DNA of 64,000 nt from NCBI GenBank assembly GCA_003602285.1, contig QZVU01000003.1, forward strand, positions 62,001 to 126,000. The letters run 5' to 3'. This document shows, piece after piece, positions 37,544 to 46,564 of the stretch (positions within the stretch are counted from its first letter, which is position 1; each line of letters opens with the position of its first letter). Below the pieces are notes generated by a model. That model had not been told where the DNA came from. It did no database searches and saw only the letters and a program-made list of their open reading frames with translations. The translations under genes were made by a program, and so were the position numbers. This DNA comes from Arthrobacter frigidicola. GTDB taxonomy: Bacteria > Actinomycetota > Actinomycetes > Actinomycetales > Micrococcaceae.

Positions 37544-38890
37544 CTATCCGAAGAGGGACACCGGCTTCACGATGTCGGCGTAGATCAGCAGGATGCCCAT
37601 GCCCATCAGGAGGACAGCCACCGCGTAGGTCAGGGGCAGCAGCTTGGCCATGTCGAACGGGCCCGGGTCGGGGCGGCGGAAGATCCGGGCGACGGTGCGC
37701 CGCAGCCCCTCCCACAGGGCTCCGGCGACGTGCCCGCCGTCGAGCGGGAGAAGGGGGATGAGGTTGAAGACGAACAGCGCGAGGTTGACTCCGCCCACCA
37801 GCCCGACGAGGGTCGCTGCCCGTGCCTTGAGGGGAATTTCCTCCATGGCGGAGACCTCGCCGGCGATCCTGCCGACGCCCACCACGCTGATCGGGCCCTC
37901 CGGGTCCCGGGGCGCGTCCGAGAACGCGGCCTCCCCGACATCGACCACCCGCTGGGGCAGGTTCAGCACGACGCCGGTGACCCGGACCAGGGAATCCCCC
38001 ACCGCGGGGAGGACCTCGCTGGCCGGCTGTGGCACCAGCTCCTGCTGGGAGCCGATGCCGATGAAGCCGACCTCTTGAGTGATTGGGGTGCCGTCGTCGT
38101 CGACGCGGGCCTGGCCGTCGGGCCCTGCCACGGGCCGCTCGGTGAGCAGCGGGGTGATGGACGAGCTGCGCGTCTCCCCGTCGCGGACGTAGCTGATCGG
38201 AACGCTGCGGCCCGCGGCCTCGCGGATCCACTCCGAGAACTGGCCCCAGCTTTCGACGTCGCGGCCGTCGAAGGTGAGGATGCGGTCACCGGGCTGCAGC
38301 CCCGCCTCGAACGCGGGGGCGGCCGGGTCGCCGTCGGCGCAGTCGGTCTGGCCGGTCTCGGCCTGCCGGTCGGCCGGAACCACGCACTTGTAGACCTCGG
38401 CGACCGTCGTCGTCGCCTGCGCGGTCCCGAAGCCCATAATCAGGACGGCGAACAGGACAATCCCGATCAGCAGGTTCATCAGGGGCCCGCCGAGCATGAT
38501 GATGATGCGCTTGTAGATCGGCAGCTTGTAGAAAACGCGCTTTTCGTCGCCGGGCTGGAGCTGCACGGCGGCGGCCTGGCGTGCGTCGTTGGTCAGTTGC
38601 TGGAAGACGCCGGTGCCGGACTGGCGGGCCCTGCCTTCGTCGTCGGTGGGCCCGGGGGGAAACATTCCGATCATCGAGATGTAGCCGCCGGCGGGGATCG
38701 CCTTGATTCCGTACTCAGTCTCGCCCTTGCGGCGGGACCAGAGGGTGGGGCCGAAGCCAACCATGTACTGGGTGACGCGGACCTTGAACAGCTTCGCCGG
38801 CACCAGGTGTCCCACCTCGTGGAGCGCGATGGACGCACCGATGCCCACCACAACGAAAAGCACTCCGAGGATGAAGAGCAGAATAGACAA
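37544..38890 (-). CDS. rseP: M50 site-2 protease, RseP/Rip1 type
   Basis: Intramembrane metalloprotease that cleaves membrane-bound regulators such as anti-sigma factors. The 448-residue protein has HEVGH in the first helix (about 24-28, zinc and catalytic Glu), a PDZ domain at about 200-290 (AGLQPGDRILTFDGRDVESW), and the second zinc-site motif NLIPLLPLDGGHVAGA. The ATG is at 38890. It lies between dxr and the SatD-like operon; the dxr-rseP-ispG order is conserved in actinobacteria. Confidence 0.92.
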   Translation of the reverse strand: MSILLFILGVLFVVVGIGASIALHEVGHLVPAKLFKVRVTQYMVGFGPTLWSRRKGETEYGIKAIPAGGYISMIGMFPPGPTDDEGRARQSGTGVFQQLTNDARQAAAVQLQPGDEKRVFYKLPIYKRIIIMLGGPLMNLLIGIVLFAVLIMGFGTAQATTTVAEVYKCVVPADRQAETGQTDCADGDPAAPAFEAGLQPGDRILTFDGRDVESWGQFSEWIREAAGRSVPISYVRDGETRSSSITPLLTERPVAGPDGQARVDDDGTPITQEVGFIGIGSQQELVPQPASEVLPAVGDSLVRVTGVVLNLPQRVVDVGEAAFSDAPRDPEGPISVVGVGRIAGEVSAMEEIPLKARAATLVGLVGGVNLALFVFNLIPLLPLDGGHVAGALWEGLRRTVARIFRRPDPGPFDMAKLLPLTYAVAVLLMGMGILLIYADIVKPVSLFG

Positions 38891-38986
38891 GGCGTTTCCT
38901 TCGAATTCGAGTTCCGTCGCGGTTGTGTCGGGCGGAGTTGTGTTGGGCGGGGTTGTCGGACGCGGGTGCGTCCGGCAGGCGGATCC

Positions 38987-40240
38987 CTATCCGGCGGAGG
39001 TTTCCTTCATTCCACAACGGGCGCGGGCGGAGGCACGTGCCCGGCGTTCGGCGTCGAGCACCGCCTCGAGGGTGATGCCTCCGGCGTGGGCGCCGCCGGG
39101 TGCCGCCCCGGTGTGCCCGGATTCACTGGTTTCGGCCACCACCGCGGCGACCGTATCGACGATGTCGGTGAAGCCGATGATGCCCGCATGGAAGGCCTCG
39201 ACGGCTTCCTCATTGGCGGCGTTGAACACCGCCATCGACGTGCCGCCCGCCGCGGCCGCCGTCTTCGCCAGGCGCACCGCGGGAAACGCTTCCTCATCGA
39301 GCGGCTCGAAGGTCCAGCTCGCGGCGGTGCGCCAGTCACATGCGGCGGCGGAACCCGGGACACGGTAGGGCCAGCCGATTCCGAGTGCGATCGGAAGGCG
39401 CATGTCCGGCGGCGAGGCCTGGGCGATGGTGGAGCCGTCGATGAACTGGACCATCGAGTGGATGACCGACTGGGGGTGCACCACGACGTCGATTCGTTCC
39501 AGCGGAATGTCGAAGAGCAGGTGCGCCTCGATGACCTCGAGGGCCTTGTTCACCATGGTGGCGGAGTTGGTGGTGACTACCCTGCCCATGGTCCAGGTGG
39601 GGTGGGCCAGCGCCTGGGCCGGGGTGACGGCGGTGAGGTCGGAGCGGGACATGCCGCGGAATGGGCCGCCCGAGGCTGTGAGTACCAGTCGGTCCACCTC
39701 GTCCGGAAGGCCCGACCGGAGGGCCTGGGCGAGGGCTGAATGCTCCGAGTCGACCGGCACCAGCTGCCCAGGTGCCGCTGCGTCCTTCACGAGCTGCCCC
39801 CCGACGATCAGGGACTCCTTGTTCGCCAGGGCCAGCAGGTGCCCTGCCTGCAGGGCGGCGAGGGTGGGCGCGAGGCCGATCGAGCCGGTGATGCCGTTGA
39901 GGACGACGTCGGCCTCGGGCCAGGCGGCCAGGCGCCGGGCCGCGTCGGGTCCGACGACGATTTCCGGGTTGTAGCCGCGCACTCCTGCGGCATCCGCGGC
40001 CTTGCCGATGGCCTGTTCGAGTTCGCTTTCGGTGCACAGGGCGGCCCCGACCGCCGGGGCGCGGGTTGCCACGGCCTGTCGGGCCAGCATGGCCGGGTTG
40101 CGGCCGCCGGCGGCGAGCGCGGCGACGCTGAACCGGTCCGGGGCCTGGGCGATCACGTCAAGCGCCTGGGTGCCGATGGAACCGGTGGATCCCAGGAGAA
40201 CGACCCGGCGGTGGCCGCGCGGAAGCTTGGTGAAGTCCAT
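38987..40240 (-). CDS. dxr: 1-deoxy-D-xylulose-5-phosphate reductoisomerase
   Basis: Second enzyme of the MEP isoprenoid pathway (target of fosmidomycin). The 417-residue protein has the NADPH-binding [16 protein letters not shown], then [12 protein letters not shown], the [12 protein letters not shown] metal-site region, the [10 protein letters not shown] loop, and a [15 protein letters not shown] block. A Gly/Ala/His-rich insert (about 365-395) lies near the C-terminus. The ATG at 40240 gives MDFTKLPRG. It precedes rseP by 96 bp. Confidence 0.96.
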   Translation of the reverse strand: MDFTKLPRGHRRVVLLGSTGSIGTQALDVIAQAPDRFSVAALAAGGRNPAMLARQAVATRAPAVGAALCTESELEQAIGKAADAAGVRGYNPEIVVGPDAARRLAAWPEADVVLNGITGSIGLAPTLAALQAGHLLALANKESLIVGGQLVKDAAAPGQLVPVDSEHSALAQALRSGLPDEVDRLVLTASGGPFRGMSRSDLTAVTPAQALAHPTWTMGRVVTTNSATMVNKALEVIEAHLLFDIPLERIDVVVHPQSVIHSMVQFIDGSTIAQASPPDMRLPIALGIGWPYRVPGSAAACDWRTAASWTFEPLDEEAFPAVRLAKTAAAAGGTSMAVFNAANEEAVEAFHAGIIGFTDIVDTVAAVVAETSESGHTGAAPGGAHAGGITLEAVLDAERRARASARARCGMKETSAG

Positions 40241-40288
40241 GGCCCAAGTATCCCGCACGGCGCGCCGTCGGTAGAAACGGTCGGGCCC

Positions 40289-40957
40289 CTAGGCGAGCGC
40301 GCTGATGGCGTCGCGCACCGTCTGCTCCCCCGAGGTGAGTTCGAGGACCATTGAGCGGCCGGTGTTGCCGACCAGGAGTGCGGCGAGGACGGAGGCGACG
40401 TCGGCGCGCGGGATGGAGCCGAAGCCGGTCTTAGCGGCGAGCTTCACCCGGCCGGTGCCCGGTTCGTCGGTGAGCCCTCCTGGCCGGACGATCGTCCAGC
40501 TCAGCTGCTTCCGGGCCTGCAGGTCCTGTTCGGCGGCGAGTTTGGCCAGCAGGTAGGCGTAGAAGACGTCATCCATGCCCTCGGGCCGGGCGCCGCCGTC
40601 GACGGAGTCGGCGCCCATCGAGGAGATCTGGAGGAAGCGTCCCACTCCGGCGAGTTCTGCGGCGTCGGCGAGCAGCACCGAGGCTGCGCGGTCGACGGTG
40701 TCCTTGCGTTCAACGCCACTGCCCGGCCCTGCTCCGGCGGCGAAGACGACGGCGTCCGCCCCTGTGAGGACCTCGGCCACTTCCTGGGCGGTGGCCGACT
40801 CGAGGTCGAGAACCACCGGGTCGGCTCCGTCCTGTCGAAGGTCCGCCTCGTGGTCGGGGTTCCGGATCAGTCCGGTGACGTAGTGGCCCTGCGCCACCAG
40901 CCGGCGGGTCAGTTCGCGGGCGATTTTTCCGTGGGCTCCTGCAATGACTGTTCTCAT
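40289..40957 (-). CDS. NAD(P)-binding atypical SDR/NmrA-like protein
   Basis: 222 residues with a Rossmann opening MRTVIAGAHGKIARELTRRL (shown within the first 20 residues), a VVFAAGAGPGS turn and a YLLAKLAAEQDL segment that carries the SDR Tyr-x-x-x-Lys. The C-terminal part ends SGEQTVRDAISAL. Such proteins sense NADP(H) or reduce small substrates; no specific role is visible. The ATG at 40957 is divergent from the HNH gene. Confidence 0.8.
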   Translation of the reverse strand: MRTVIAGAHGKIARELTRRLVAQGHYVTGLIRNPDHEADLRQDGADPVVLDLESATAQEVAEVLTGADAVVFAAGAGPGSGVERKDTVDRAASVLLADAAELAGVGRFLQISSMGADSVDGGARPEGMDDVFYAYLLAKLAAEQDLQARKQLSWTIVRPGGLTDEPGTGRVKLAAKTGFGSIPRADVASVLAALLVGNTGRSMVLELTSGEQTVRDAISALA

Positions 40958-41110
40958 ATGGGGACAACGGTTGTGGCCCCGGGCACATTCCCCGCCCGTC
41001 AGATGCACCTTTCGGGCGGGGCTTGTCGGGTACGTCCGAGGGCGGACGTCAGGCCATTACCGCACCAATCGACCCGCTCAAATGTCAGTGGCGGATGACA
41101 GAGTGAGGTC

Positions 41111-42433
41111 ATGGAAGCGACGACGCAGCCATCCACAACCCGCGAGATTCCCGTGCCGGCGGGGCTCAGCGGTGCAATCCAGTTGTTCTCCCCTGAACTC
41201 CTCGATGGGCCCGGCCTCGTGGCCGCCCTCGGGAAGATTGAGTCTCTGATCAACTGGGCGCAGGCGGGCCAGACACGGATCCTGCACCTGCTCGAACAGA
41301 ACTTCCTCGACGCTGCGGCCGCTGAATCCCTCCCACGGCCTGCCGGGACCAACGGGAGCACCCGGGCAGCGCTTCGCCGGCTCGACGAAGACCTCGCAAC
41401 AAGCCTTGCCGCCACCGAGGCCGCGTGTGCGCTGCGCATTCCGGAGCGCACGGCACTCGGGAAGCTGCGGACCGCCCGCCTGCTGTGCGAGGACTTCCCG
41501 GCAACCCTCCTGGCCCTGCGCAACGGACAGCTCAACTACCGCCAGGCGGAGGTGATCGTCGACGAAGCACTCCTGCTGCCACCCGACGCCCGGGCCGGCT
41601 TCGAGGAGCACCTGCTCGCCGTTGCACCTACCCAGACGACGGCCGAATTGGCCCGCATCAGCCGGCGCGAGCGGGAGAAGCATCACCCCGACACGATTCT
41701 GCAGCGGGCACGGAAAGCTGCAGCCGACCGCAGGGTGTCCCTCGCCCCCGACCTCGACGGGATGTGCTGGTTCTCGGCCTACCTTCCCGCGGACACGGCG
41801 GCGGCCGCCTACAACCGGTTGACCACCCTGGCCCGAGCGGTGCAGGGCCCCGATGAGCCGAGGACTCTCACCCAACTGCGGGCCGACGTCCTTGCCGATC
41901 TGCTGACCAAGGCCGCCCTCCCGACGGGTGGAAGCGACACATCGGCGCAGGCCGATGTTCTGGTGACCATGGATGTCCAGACCCTCCTCGGAGTCGCCGA
42001 CCACCCAGCCGAGCTCGAGGGATACGGGCCCATCAGTCCGGAAACCGCGAGGGAACTCGCGGCACTGTCCGGCAGCTTCCTCCCTCTGCTGACCTGCGAG
42101 GGCCGGAACGTGCTGGCCATGGGCCGGAAGGCTCGACTGCCATCTACGACGCTGCGAAGGTGGCTCCGGTACCGCGACGCGACCTGCCGTTTCCCCGGCT
42201 GCGGCCGGTCGGCGGCAAACTCCGACATCGACCACAGCATTCCTTGGTCGCGGGGTGGTCGGACGGACCACGGAAACCTCGCCCACCTCTGCCGCAAGCA
42301 TCACATGTACAAGTCGGCGACCTGCTGGAACCTCCTCGAGAACGACGCCGGTACCCTGAAGTGGAAGTCACCCACCGGGCGCCACTACACGACGGCGCCG
42401 CCGGGACAACTGGCCGAGCCGCCGCCGTTTTGA
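41111..42433 (+). CDS. DUF222 plus HNH endonuclease, 13E12 repeat family
   Basis: 440 residues: an N-terminal DUF222 helical region (about 25-300) and a C-terminal HNH domain with CRFPGCGRSAANSDIDHSIPW (zinc Cys and catalytic His split here) and NLAHLCRKHHMYKS. Actinobacteria carry many copies of this family, called 13E12 in Mycobacterium. It has been suspected to be mobile, but no terminal repeats or target duplication are seen here. It stands alone between the SDR-like gene and the leucine operon. The role is unknown. The 165-bp gap after it shows nothing coding. Confidence 0.88.
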   Translation: MEATTQPSTTREIPVPAGLSGAIQLFSPELLDGPGLVAALGKIESLINWAQAGQTRILHLLEQNFLDAAAAESLPRPAGTNGSTRAALRRLDEDLATSLAATEAACALRIPERTALGKLRTARLLCEDFPATLLALRNGQLNYRQAEVIVDEALLLPPDARAGFEEHLLAVAPTQTTAELARISRREREKHHPDTILQRARKAAADRRVSLAPDLDGMCWFSAYLPADTAAAAYNRLTTLARAVQGPDEPRTLTQLRADVLADLLTKAALPTGGSDTSAQADVLVTMDVQTLLGVADHPAELEGYGPISPETARELAALSGSFLPLLTCEGRNVLAMGRKARLPSTTLRRWLRYRDATCRFPGCGRSAANSDIDHSIPWSRGGRTDHGNLAHLCRKHHMYKSATCWNLLENDAGTLKWKSPTGRHYTTAPPGQLAEPPPF

Positions 42434-42598
42434 CGCGGGCCGCTCCCCCGGCCGGAAAGACCGGATGGACTCGGAAGGACACCGCCCGAATGGAATCCGC
42501 GCATCTCATGAACAGACTGCGCATGGCATAGACGGTGTGGTCCCCGCATGGCACCCATCTCCGTATGCTCCGCCGGGCCGGACGCCTCGGCTCCTACG

Positions 42599-43420
42599 TC
42601 AGTCGCGGACCCGGGAAAGCACCTGCTCGGCGTGCCTCAGGATCGGGCCGTCGATCATGCGCCCCTGGTACTGGAATACCCCGCCCCGGCCGGCGGCCTC
42701 ACGCAGCAGGTCCCGGGCCTGCTCAACTTCCTCGTCACTCGGCGCATAGGCCCTGCGCACCGGCTCGGCCTGGCTGGGATGGATGCAGGCCTTCGCGAAG
42801 AATCCCGAGGCCGCGGCATCCTCTGCCTCGGCCGCGAGCCCGTCAAGGTCGGGAATGTCGAGATAGACGGAGTCGATGGCGGGAATGCCGGCGGCCCCTG
42901 CCGCGAGGAGGACCTGCGAGCGCGCATGGGCCGCCACTCCGCGGTAGGCGCCGTCCTTGCCGCGGCTCGAGGTACCTCCGAGCGAGGCGACAAGATCCTC
43001 GGCGCCCCACATCAGCGCGGTGACATTGGGCTGGATCGCGATGTGCGGTGCCTTGAGGATCCCCGCGGCCGTCTCGCACAGGGCGATCACGTCGTAGGAC
43101 GGCAGGTGCAGTCCGACATCGCGGAGGTCACCACCTGATCCGGCCTTGGCCAGCATGACCGTGCGGTAGGAGGTCCGGCGCAGCGCCGCGCAATCGCGCA
43201 GGAAGTCGCCTGTCGGGACCGGATTGATCCGCACGATGGTGCGCTCCGGATCCAGCGCGCTGTCGATGAGCGCCTCCCGTGCCGCCTCCTTGTTCTCCGG
43301 TGCGACGGCGTCCTCAAGGTCGAGGATGACGGCGTCGGCCCGTTCGGCGGCCTTGCGGTAACGCTCGGGCCGGTCCGCCGGACAGAACAGCAGCGACGGA
43401 CCCATCGTGAAGCCGCTCAC
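42599..43420 (-). CDS. HpcH/HpaI/CitE-family lyase, likely beta-hydroxyacyl-CoA ((R)-HMG-CoA) lyase
   Basis: 273-residue TIM-barrel lyase with the family blocks FCPADRPERYRKAAERADAVILDLEDAV and NPVPTGDF, the Glu of LCETAAGI, MWGAEDLVASLGG and AKACIHPSQAEPV. Gene order matches M. tuberculosis Rv2498c, a stereospecific beta-hydroxyacyl-CoA lyase reported to act in leucine and itaconate breakdown. The start is taken as GTG at 43420, overlapping the MaoC stop as GTGA; ATG at 43405 is an alternative. It is the last gene of the operon. Confidence 0.85.
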   Translation of the reverse strand: MSGFTMGPSLLFCPADRPERYRKAAERADAVILDLEDAVAPENKEAAREALIDSALDPERTIVRINPVPTGDFLRDCAALRRTSYRTVMLAKAGSGGDLRDVGLHLPSYDVIALCETAAGILKAPHIAIQPNVTALMWGAEDLVASLGGTSSRGKDGAYRGVAAHARSQVLLAAGAAGIPAIDSVYLDIPDLDGLAAEAEDAAASGFFAKACIHPSQAEPVRRAYAPSDEEVEQARDLLREAAGRGGVFQYQGRMIDGPILRHAEQVLSRVRD

Positions 43421-43929
43421 GAGCCGGCCGCCTCGTGTCCTGCCCGTGACCACATCAGAACCGAGCGCTCCGCGGAAGCGACGACGACGCCGTCCTGGTT
43501 CCGGCCGGTGTGCACCATGGTGACGATCCCCTGTCCGGGGCGGGATGACGATTCCCGCACCCCGGTGATCTCCGTTTCGGTGTACAACGTGTCGCCGTGG
43601 AAGAGCGGATGGGGAAACCGGATGTCCGTCAGCCCGAGCTGGGCCACGATGGTGCCCTGCGTGAGCTGGGTGACCGACTGGCCCACGAGCGTCGCCAGGG
43701 TGAGCATCGAGTTGACGAGCCGCTGACCGAAGGGCTGGCCCTGGGACCAGGCGGCATCGAGGTGAAGGCCCTGTGTGTTCATGGTGAGGGTCGTGAAGAG
43801 CACATTGTCTGCCTCGGTCAGAGTACGGCCCGGACGGTGGGCGTACCTCACCCCGGTCTTCAGCTCATCGAAGTACAGCCCGCGCTGCACGATCACCCCG
43901 CCCGGCACCGGCTCCTGCGCCTCACTCAT
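43417..43929 (-). CDS. MaoC-type hot-dog hydratase
   Basis: 170-residue enoyl-CoA hydratase-like protein. The core is [23 protein letters not shown] (the catalytic Asp/Asn and His pattern of the hot-dog helix, shown in part) and [17 protein letters not shown]. Position matches M. tuberculosis Rv2499c, so methylglutaconyl-CoA or itaconyl-CoA hydration is the likely role (by synteny). It overlaps scoB by 8 bp and the lyase gene by 4 bp. Confidence 0.85.
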   Translation of the reverse strand: MSEAQEPVPGGVIVQRGLYFDELKTGVRYAHRPGRTLTEADNVLFTTLTMNTQGLHLDAAWSQGQPFGQRLVNSMLTLATLVGQSVTQLTQGTIVAQLGLTDIRFPHPLFHGDTLYTETEITGVRESSSRPGQGIVTMVHTGRNQDGVVVASAERSVLMWSRAGHEAAGS

Positions 43930-44575
43930 CAATGCGGACCTCGAGCGGAGCGCCGGTGCGAGCGATGACTTCCTCAACGCTCACGCCGGGTGCCGTTTCG
44001 CGCAGCACGAGCGTTCCGCCCCCGCGGGTGGAATCGACGTCGATCACCGCGAGGTCGGTGATGATGCGGTCGACACAGCCCTTGCCCGTCAGCGGGAGGG
44101 AGCAGCGTTCAACGATCTTGGGGTTCCCTGTGCGGTCAACGTGCTCCATCATCACGATCAACCGCTTGGCGCCGAACACGAGGTCCATGGCGCCGCCCAT
44201 CCCCTTGACCATCTTGCCCGGGATGACCCAATTCGCCAGATCGCCGTTGGCCGCGACCTCCATCGCACCGAGCACGGCGAGGTCGACGTGGCCGCCGCGG
44301 ACCATGCCAAAGGACGCGGCCGAATCGAAGAACGACGCACCGGCGTTGACGGTCACGGTCTCCTTGCCGGCGTTGATCAGGTCGGGGTCCAGCTGCTCTT
44401 CCGTCGGATACGGTCCCACCCCGAGGATGCCGTTCTCGGAGTGGAGCACCACCTCGACGGACTCCGGAATGTAGTTCGGGATCAGCGTCGGCATCCCGAT
44501 GCCAAGGTTGACGTACTGGCCGTTTTCGAGCTCCAGGGCCACCCGGGCCGCGAGTTCATTTCGAGTCAATGCCAC
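43922..44575 (-). CDS. scoB: 3-oxoacid CoA-transferase subunit B
   Basis: 217 residues, carrying the catalytic glutamate E47 in [10 protein letters not shown], the opening [10 protein letters not shown], and the [15 protein letters not shown] segment. It forms the succinyl-CoA:acetoacetate CoA-transferase with ScoA, turning acetoacetate into acetoacetyl-CoA. It starts 3 bp after the scoA stop. Confidence 0.93.
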   Translation of the reverse strand: MALTRNELAARVALELENGQYVNLGIGMPTLIPNYIPESVEVVLHSENGILGVGPYPTEEQLDPDLINAGKETVTVNAGASFFDSAASFGMVRGGHVDLAVLGAMEVAANGDLANWVIPGKMVKGMGGAMDLVFGAKRLIVMMEHVDRTGNPKIVERCSLPLTGKGCVDRIITDLAVIDVDSTRGGGTLVLRETAPGVSVEEVIARTGAPLEVRIDE

Positions 44576-44578
44576 GTC

Positions 44579-45361
44579 TCAGGCCTCCTTGGCTGGTGAT
44601 GGTTCTGTGGCCGACAGCGACACGGTGCGCTTTTCGATCCGCTTTTCGACGTCGGGCGCATGCACAACCCGCTGCACGAAGATCCCGGGGAGATGGATGT
44701 GTTCGGGATCGAGTTCCCCCGGCTCCACCAGTTCCTCAACCTCCGCGATGGTGATCCTCCCGGCCTGGGCGGCCAGCGGATTGAAGTTTGCGGCCGTCGC
44801 GTGAAAGACGAGGTTGCCGTGGCGGTCGCCCTTCCAGGCATGGACCAAAGCGAAGTCGGGGCGCACCGATTCCTCGAGCACGTAATCGACGCCGTCGAAG
44901 GTCCGGACCTCCTTGGGCTTGGAGGAGACGAGAACGTTCCCGTCGGCGTCGTACTTCTGCGGCAGCCCACCCTCGCTCACGAGGGTGCCCACCCCGGCGG
45001 TGGTGTAGAACGCCGGGATGCCCGCGCCGCCGGCCCGCAGCTTCTCGGCGAGGGTGCCCTGCGGCGTCAGCTCGACCTCCAGTTCGCCCGAAAGGTACTG
45101 GCGGGCGAACTCCTTGTTCTCACCCACGTAGGAGCTGATGGTGCGGCGGATCCGGTGGTCCATCAGCAGGACACCGAGCCCCCATTCGTCCACTCCGCAG
45201 TTGTTGCTGATGGTTTCGAGGTTCCCCGTGCCCTGCGCGTGCAGGGCGTCGATCAGGACCGAGGGAATCCCGCACAGGCCGAACCCGCCCACGGCGAGGC
45301 TCGCCCCATCCTGGATGTCGGCGACGGCCTCCGCCGCGCTTGCCACAACTTTGTCGATCAC
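44579..45361 (-). CDS. scoA: 3-oxoacid CoA-transferase subunit A
   Basis: 260 residues with the CoA-binding loop LAVGGFGLCGIPSVLI (about 22-37), then SNNCGVDEWGLG, and the GTLAEKLRAGGAGIPAFYT segment typical of SCOT subunit A. It precedes scoB; the acyl-CoA dehydrogenase stop lies 30 bp upstream. It activates the acetoacetate released by the lyase at the operon end. Confidence 0.93.
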   Translation of the reverse strand: MIDKVVASAAEAVADIQDGASLAVGGFGLCGIPSVLIDALHAQGTGNLETISNNCGVDEWGLGVLLMDHRIRRTISSYVGENKEFARQYLSGELEVELTPQGTLAEKLRAGGAGIPAFYTTAGVGTLVSEGGLPQKYDADGNVLVSSKPKEVRTFDGVDYVLEESVRPDFALVHAWKGDRHGNLVFHATAANFNPLAAQAGRITIAEVEELVEPGELDPEHIHLPGIFVQRVVHAPDVEKRIEKRTVSLSATEPSPAKEA

Positions 45362-45391
45362 TGCTTCTCCTTCAACTCCATTGCTGGCAGG

Positions 45392-46564
45392 TTACAGGCC
45401 CAACTCGCGCGCGATCAGCATGAGCTGAACCTCGGTGGTGCCCTCGCCGATTTCGAGGATCTTCGAATCCCGGTAGTGCCGGGAGACGGTGAACTCGTTG
45501 ATGAAACCGTACCCGCCGAAGATCTGGGTTGCGTCCCTTGCGTTATCCATTGCGGCCTCGCCGGCGACCAGCTTGGCGATGGAGGCCTGCGTCTTGAACG
45601 GCTTGCCGGCGAGCATCCGCGACGCGGCGTCGTAGTAGGCGAGGCGTGCGGTGTGCGCCCGGGCCTGCATGCGGGCGATCTTGAACTGGATCGACTGGTA
45701 GGAGCCGATATTGGTGCCGAACGCCTGGCGTTCCTTGGCGTACCGCAGCGACTGCTCGACGCAGCCCTGCGCCGCGCCGGTGGCGAGCGCGGCGATGGCG
45801 ATCCGGCCCTCATCGAGGATCTGCAGGAAGTTCGCGTAGCCGCGGCCACGGGTGCCCAGCAGGTTTGCCTCGGGCACGCGGACGTCGCGCAGGGTCAGCG
45901 GGTGGGTGTCGGAGGCGTTCCAGCCAACCTTGTTGTAGGCCTTCTCGGCGGTGAAACCGGGGGTGTCGGAGGGAACGAGGATCGTCGAGATCTCCTTCTT
46001 CACCGTCCCATTGGGGCCCTCGGAAGTTCCGGTCACCGCGGTGACTGTGACCAGGGTCGTGATGTCGGTGCCGGAGTTGGTGATGAACTCCTTGGTGCCG
46101 TTGATGACCCACTCGCGGCCGTTCGGGCCGTCCTCGAGCCGGGCGGTCGTGCGGGTGCCCGAGGCGTCGGAACCGGCCTCGGATTCGGTCAGGCCAAAGC
46201 CGCCGAGGGCCTTGCCGGAGGCAAGGGACGGCAGCCAGGTCTGCTTCTGTTCCTCGGTGCCGAACCGGTAGATCGGCATTGCGCCGAGGGAGACACCGGC
46301 CTCGAGGGTGATGGCCACCGACTGGTCGACCCGGGCGAGCTGTTCGAGCGCGAGGCACAGCGCGAAGTAGTCGCCGCCCATTCCGCCGTATTCCTCCGGG
46401 AACGGCAGGCCGAACAGGCCCATGTCCGCCATCTGCTTCACCACGTCGTAGGGGAAGCTGTGCTCCTCGTCGTGCTTGGCGGAAACCGGCGCGACAACCT
46501 CGTCGGCGAATTCGCGCACTGTGTCAACGAGGTCCTGGTACTCCTCAGACAGTTCAAAGTTCAT
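45392..46564 (-). CDS. Acyl-CoA dehydrogenase, probably isovaleryl-CoA-type
   Basis: 390-residue flavoprotein. It has FGLPFPEEYGGMGGD, the FGLTESEAGSDASGT FAD/substrate motif, WVINGTKEFITNSG, and QIFGGYGFINEFTVSRHYRD. The catalytic base is probably E374 in GEGTTEVQ. Electrons go to ETF. The gene corresponds in position to mycobacterial fadE19, so oxidation of isovaleryl-CoA to 3-methylcrotonyl-CoA is the expected reaction, though substrate cannot be read directly. The ATG overlaps the biotin-carboxylase stop as ATGA. Confidence 0.9.
   Translation of the reverse strand: MNFELSEEYQDLVDTVREFADEVVAPVSAKHDEEHSFPYDVVKQMADMGLFGLPFPEEYGGMGGDYFALCLALEQLARVDQSVAITLEAGVSLGAMPIYRFGTEEQKQTWLPSLASGKALGGFGLTESEAGSDASGTRTTARLEDGPNGREWVINGTKEFITNSGTDITTLVTVTAVTGTSEGPNGTVKKEISTILVPSDTPGFTAEKAYNKVGWNASDTHPLTLRDVRVPEANLLGTRGRGYANFLQILDEGRIAIAALATGAAQGCVEQSLRYAKERQAFGTNIGSYQSIQFKIARMQARAHTARLAYYDAASRMLAGKPFKTQASIAKLVAGEAAMDNARDATQIFGGYGFINEFTVSRHYRDSKILEIGEGTTEVQLMLIARELGL

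Noticed and set aside
41111-42433. DUF222/HNH gene as an insertion sequence or intein
   Set aside because: No terminal inverted repeats, target duplication, transposase or split host gene.
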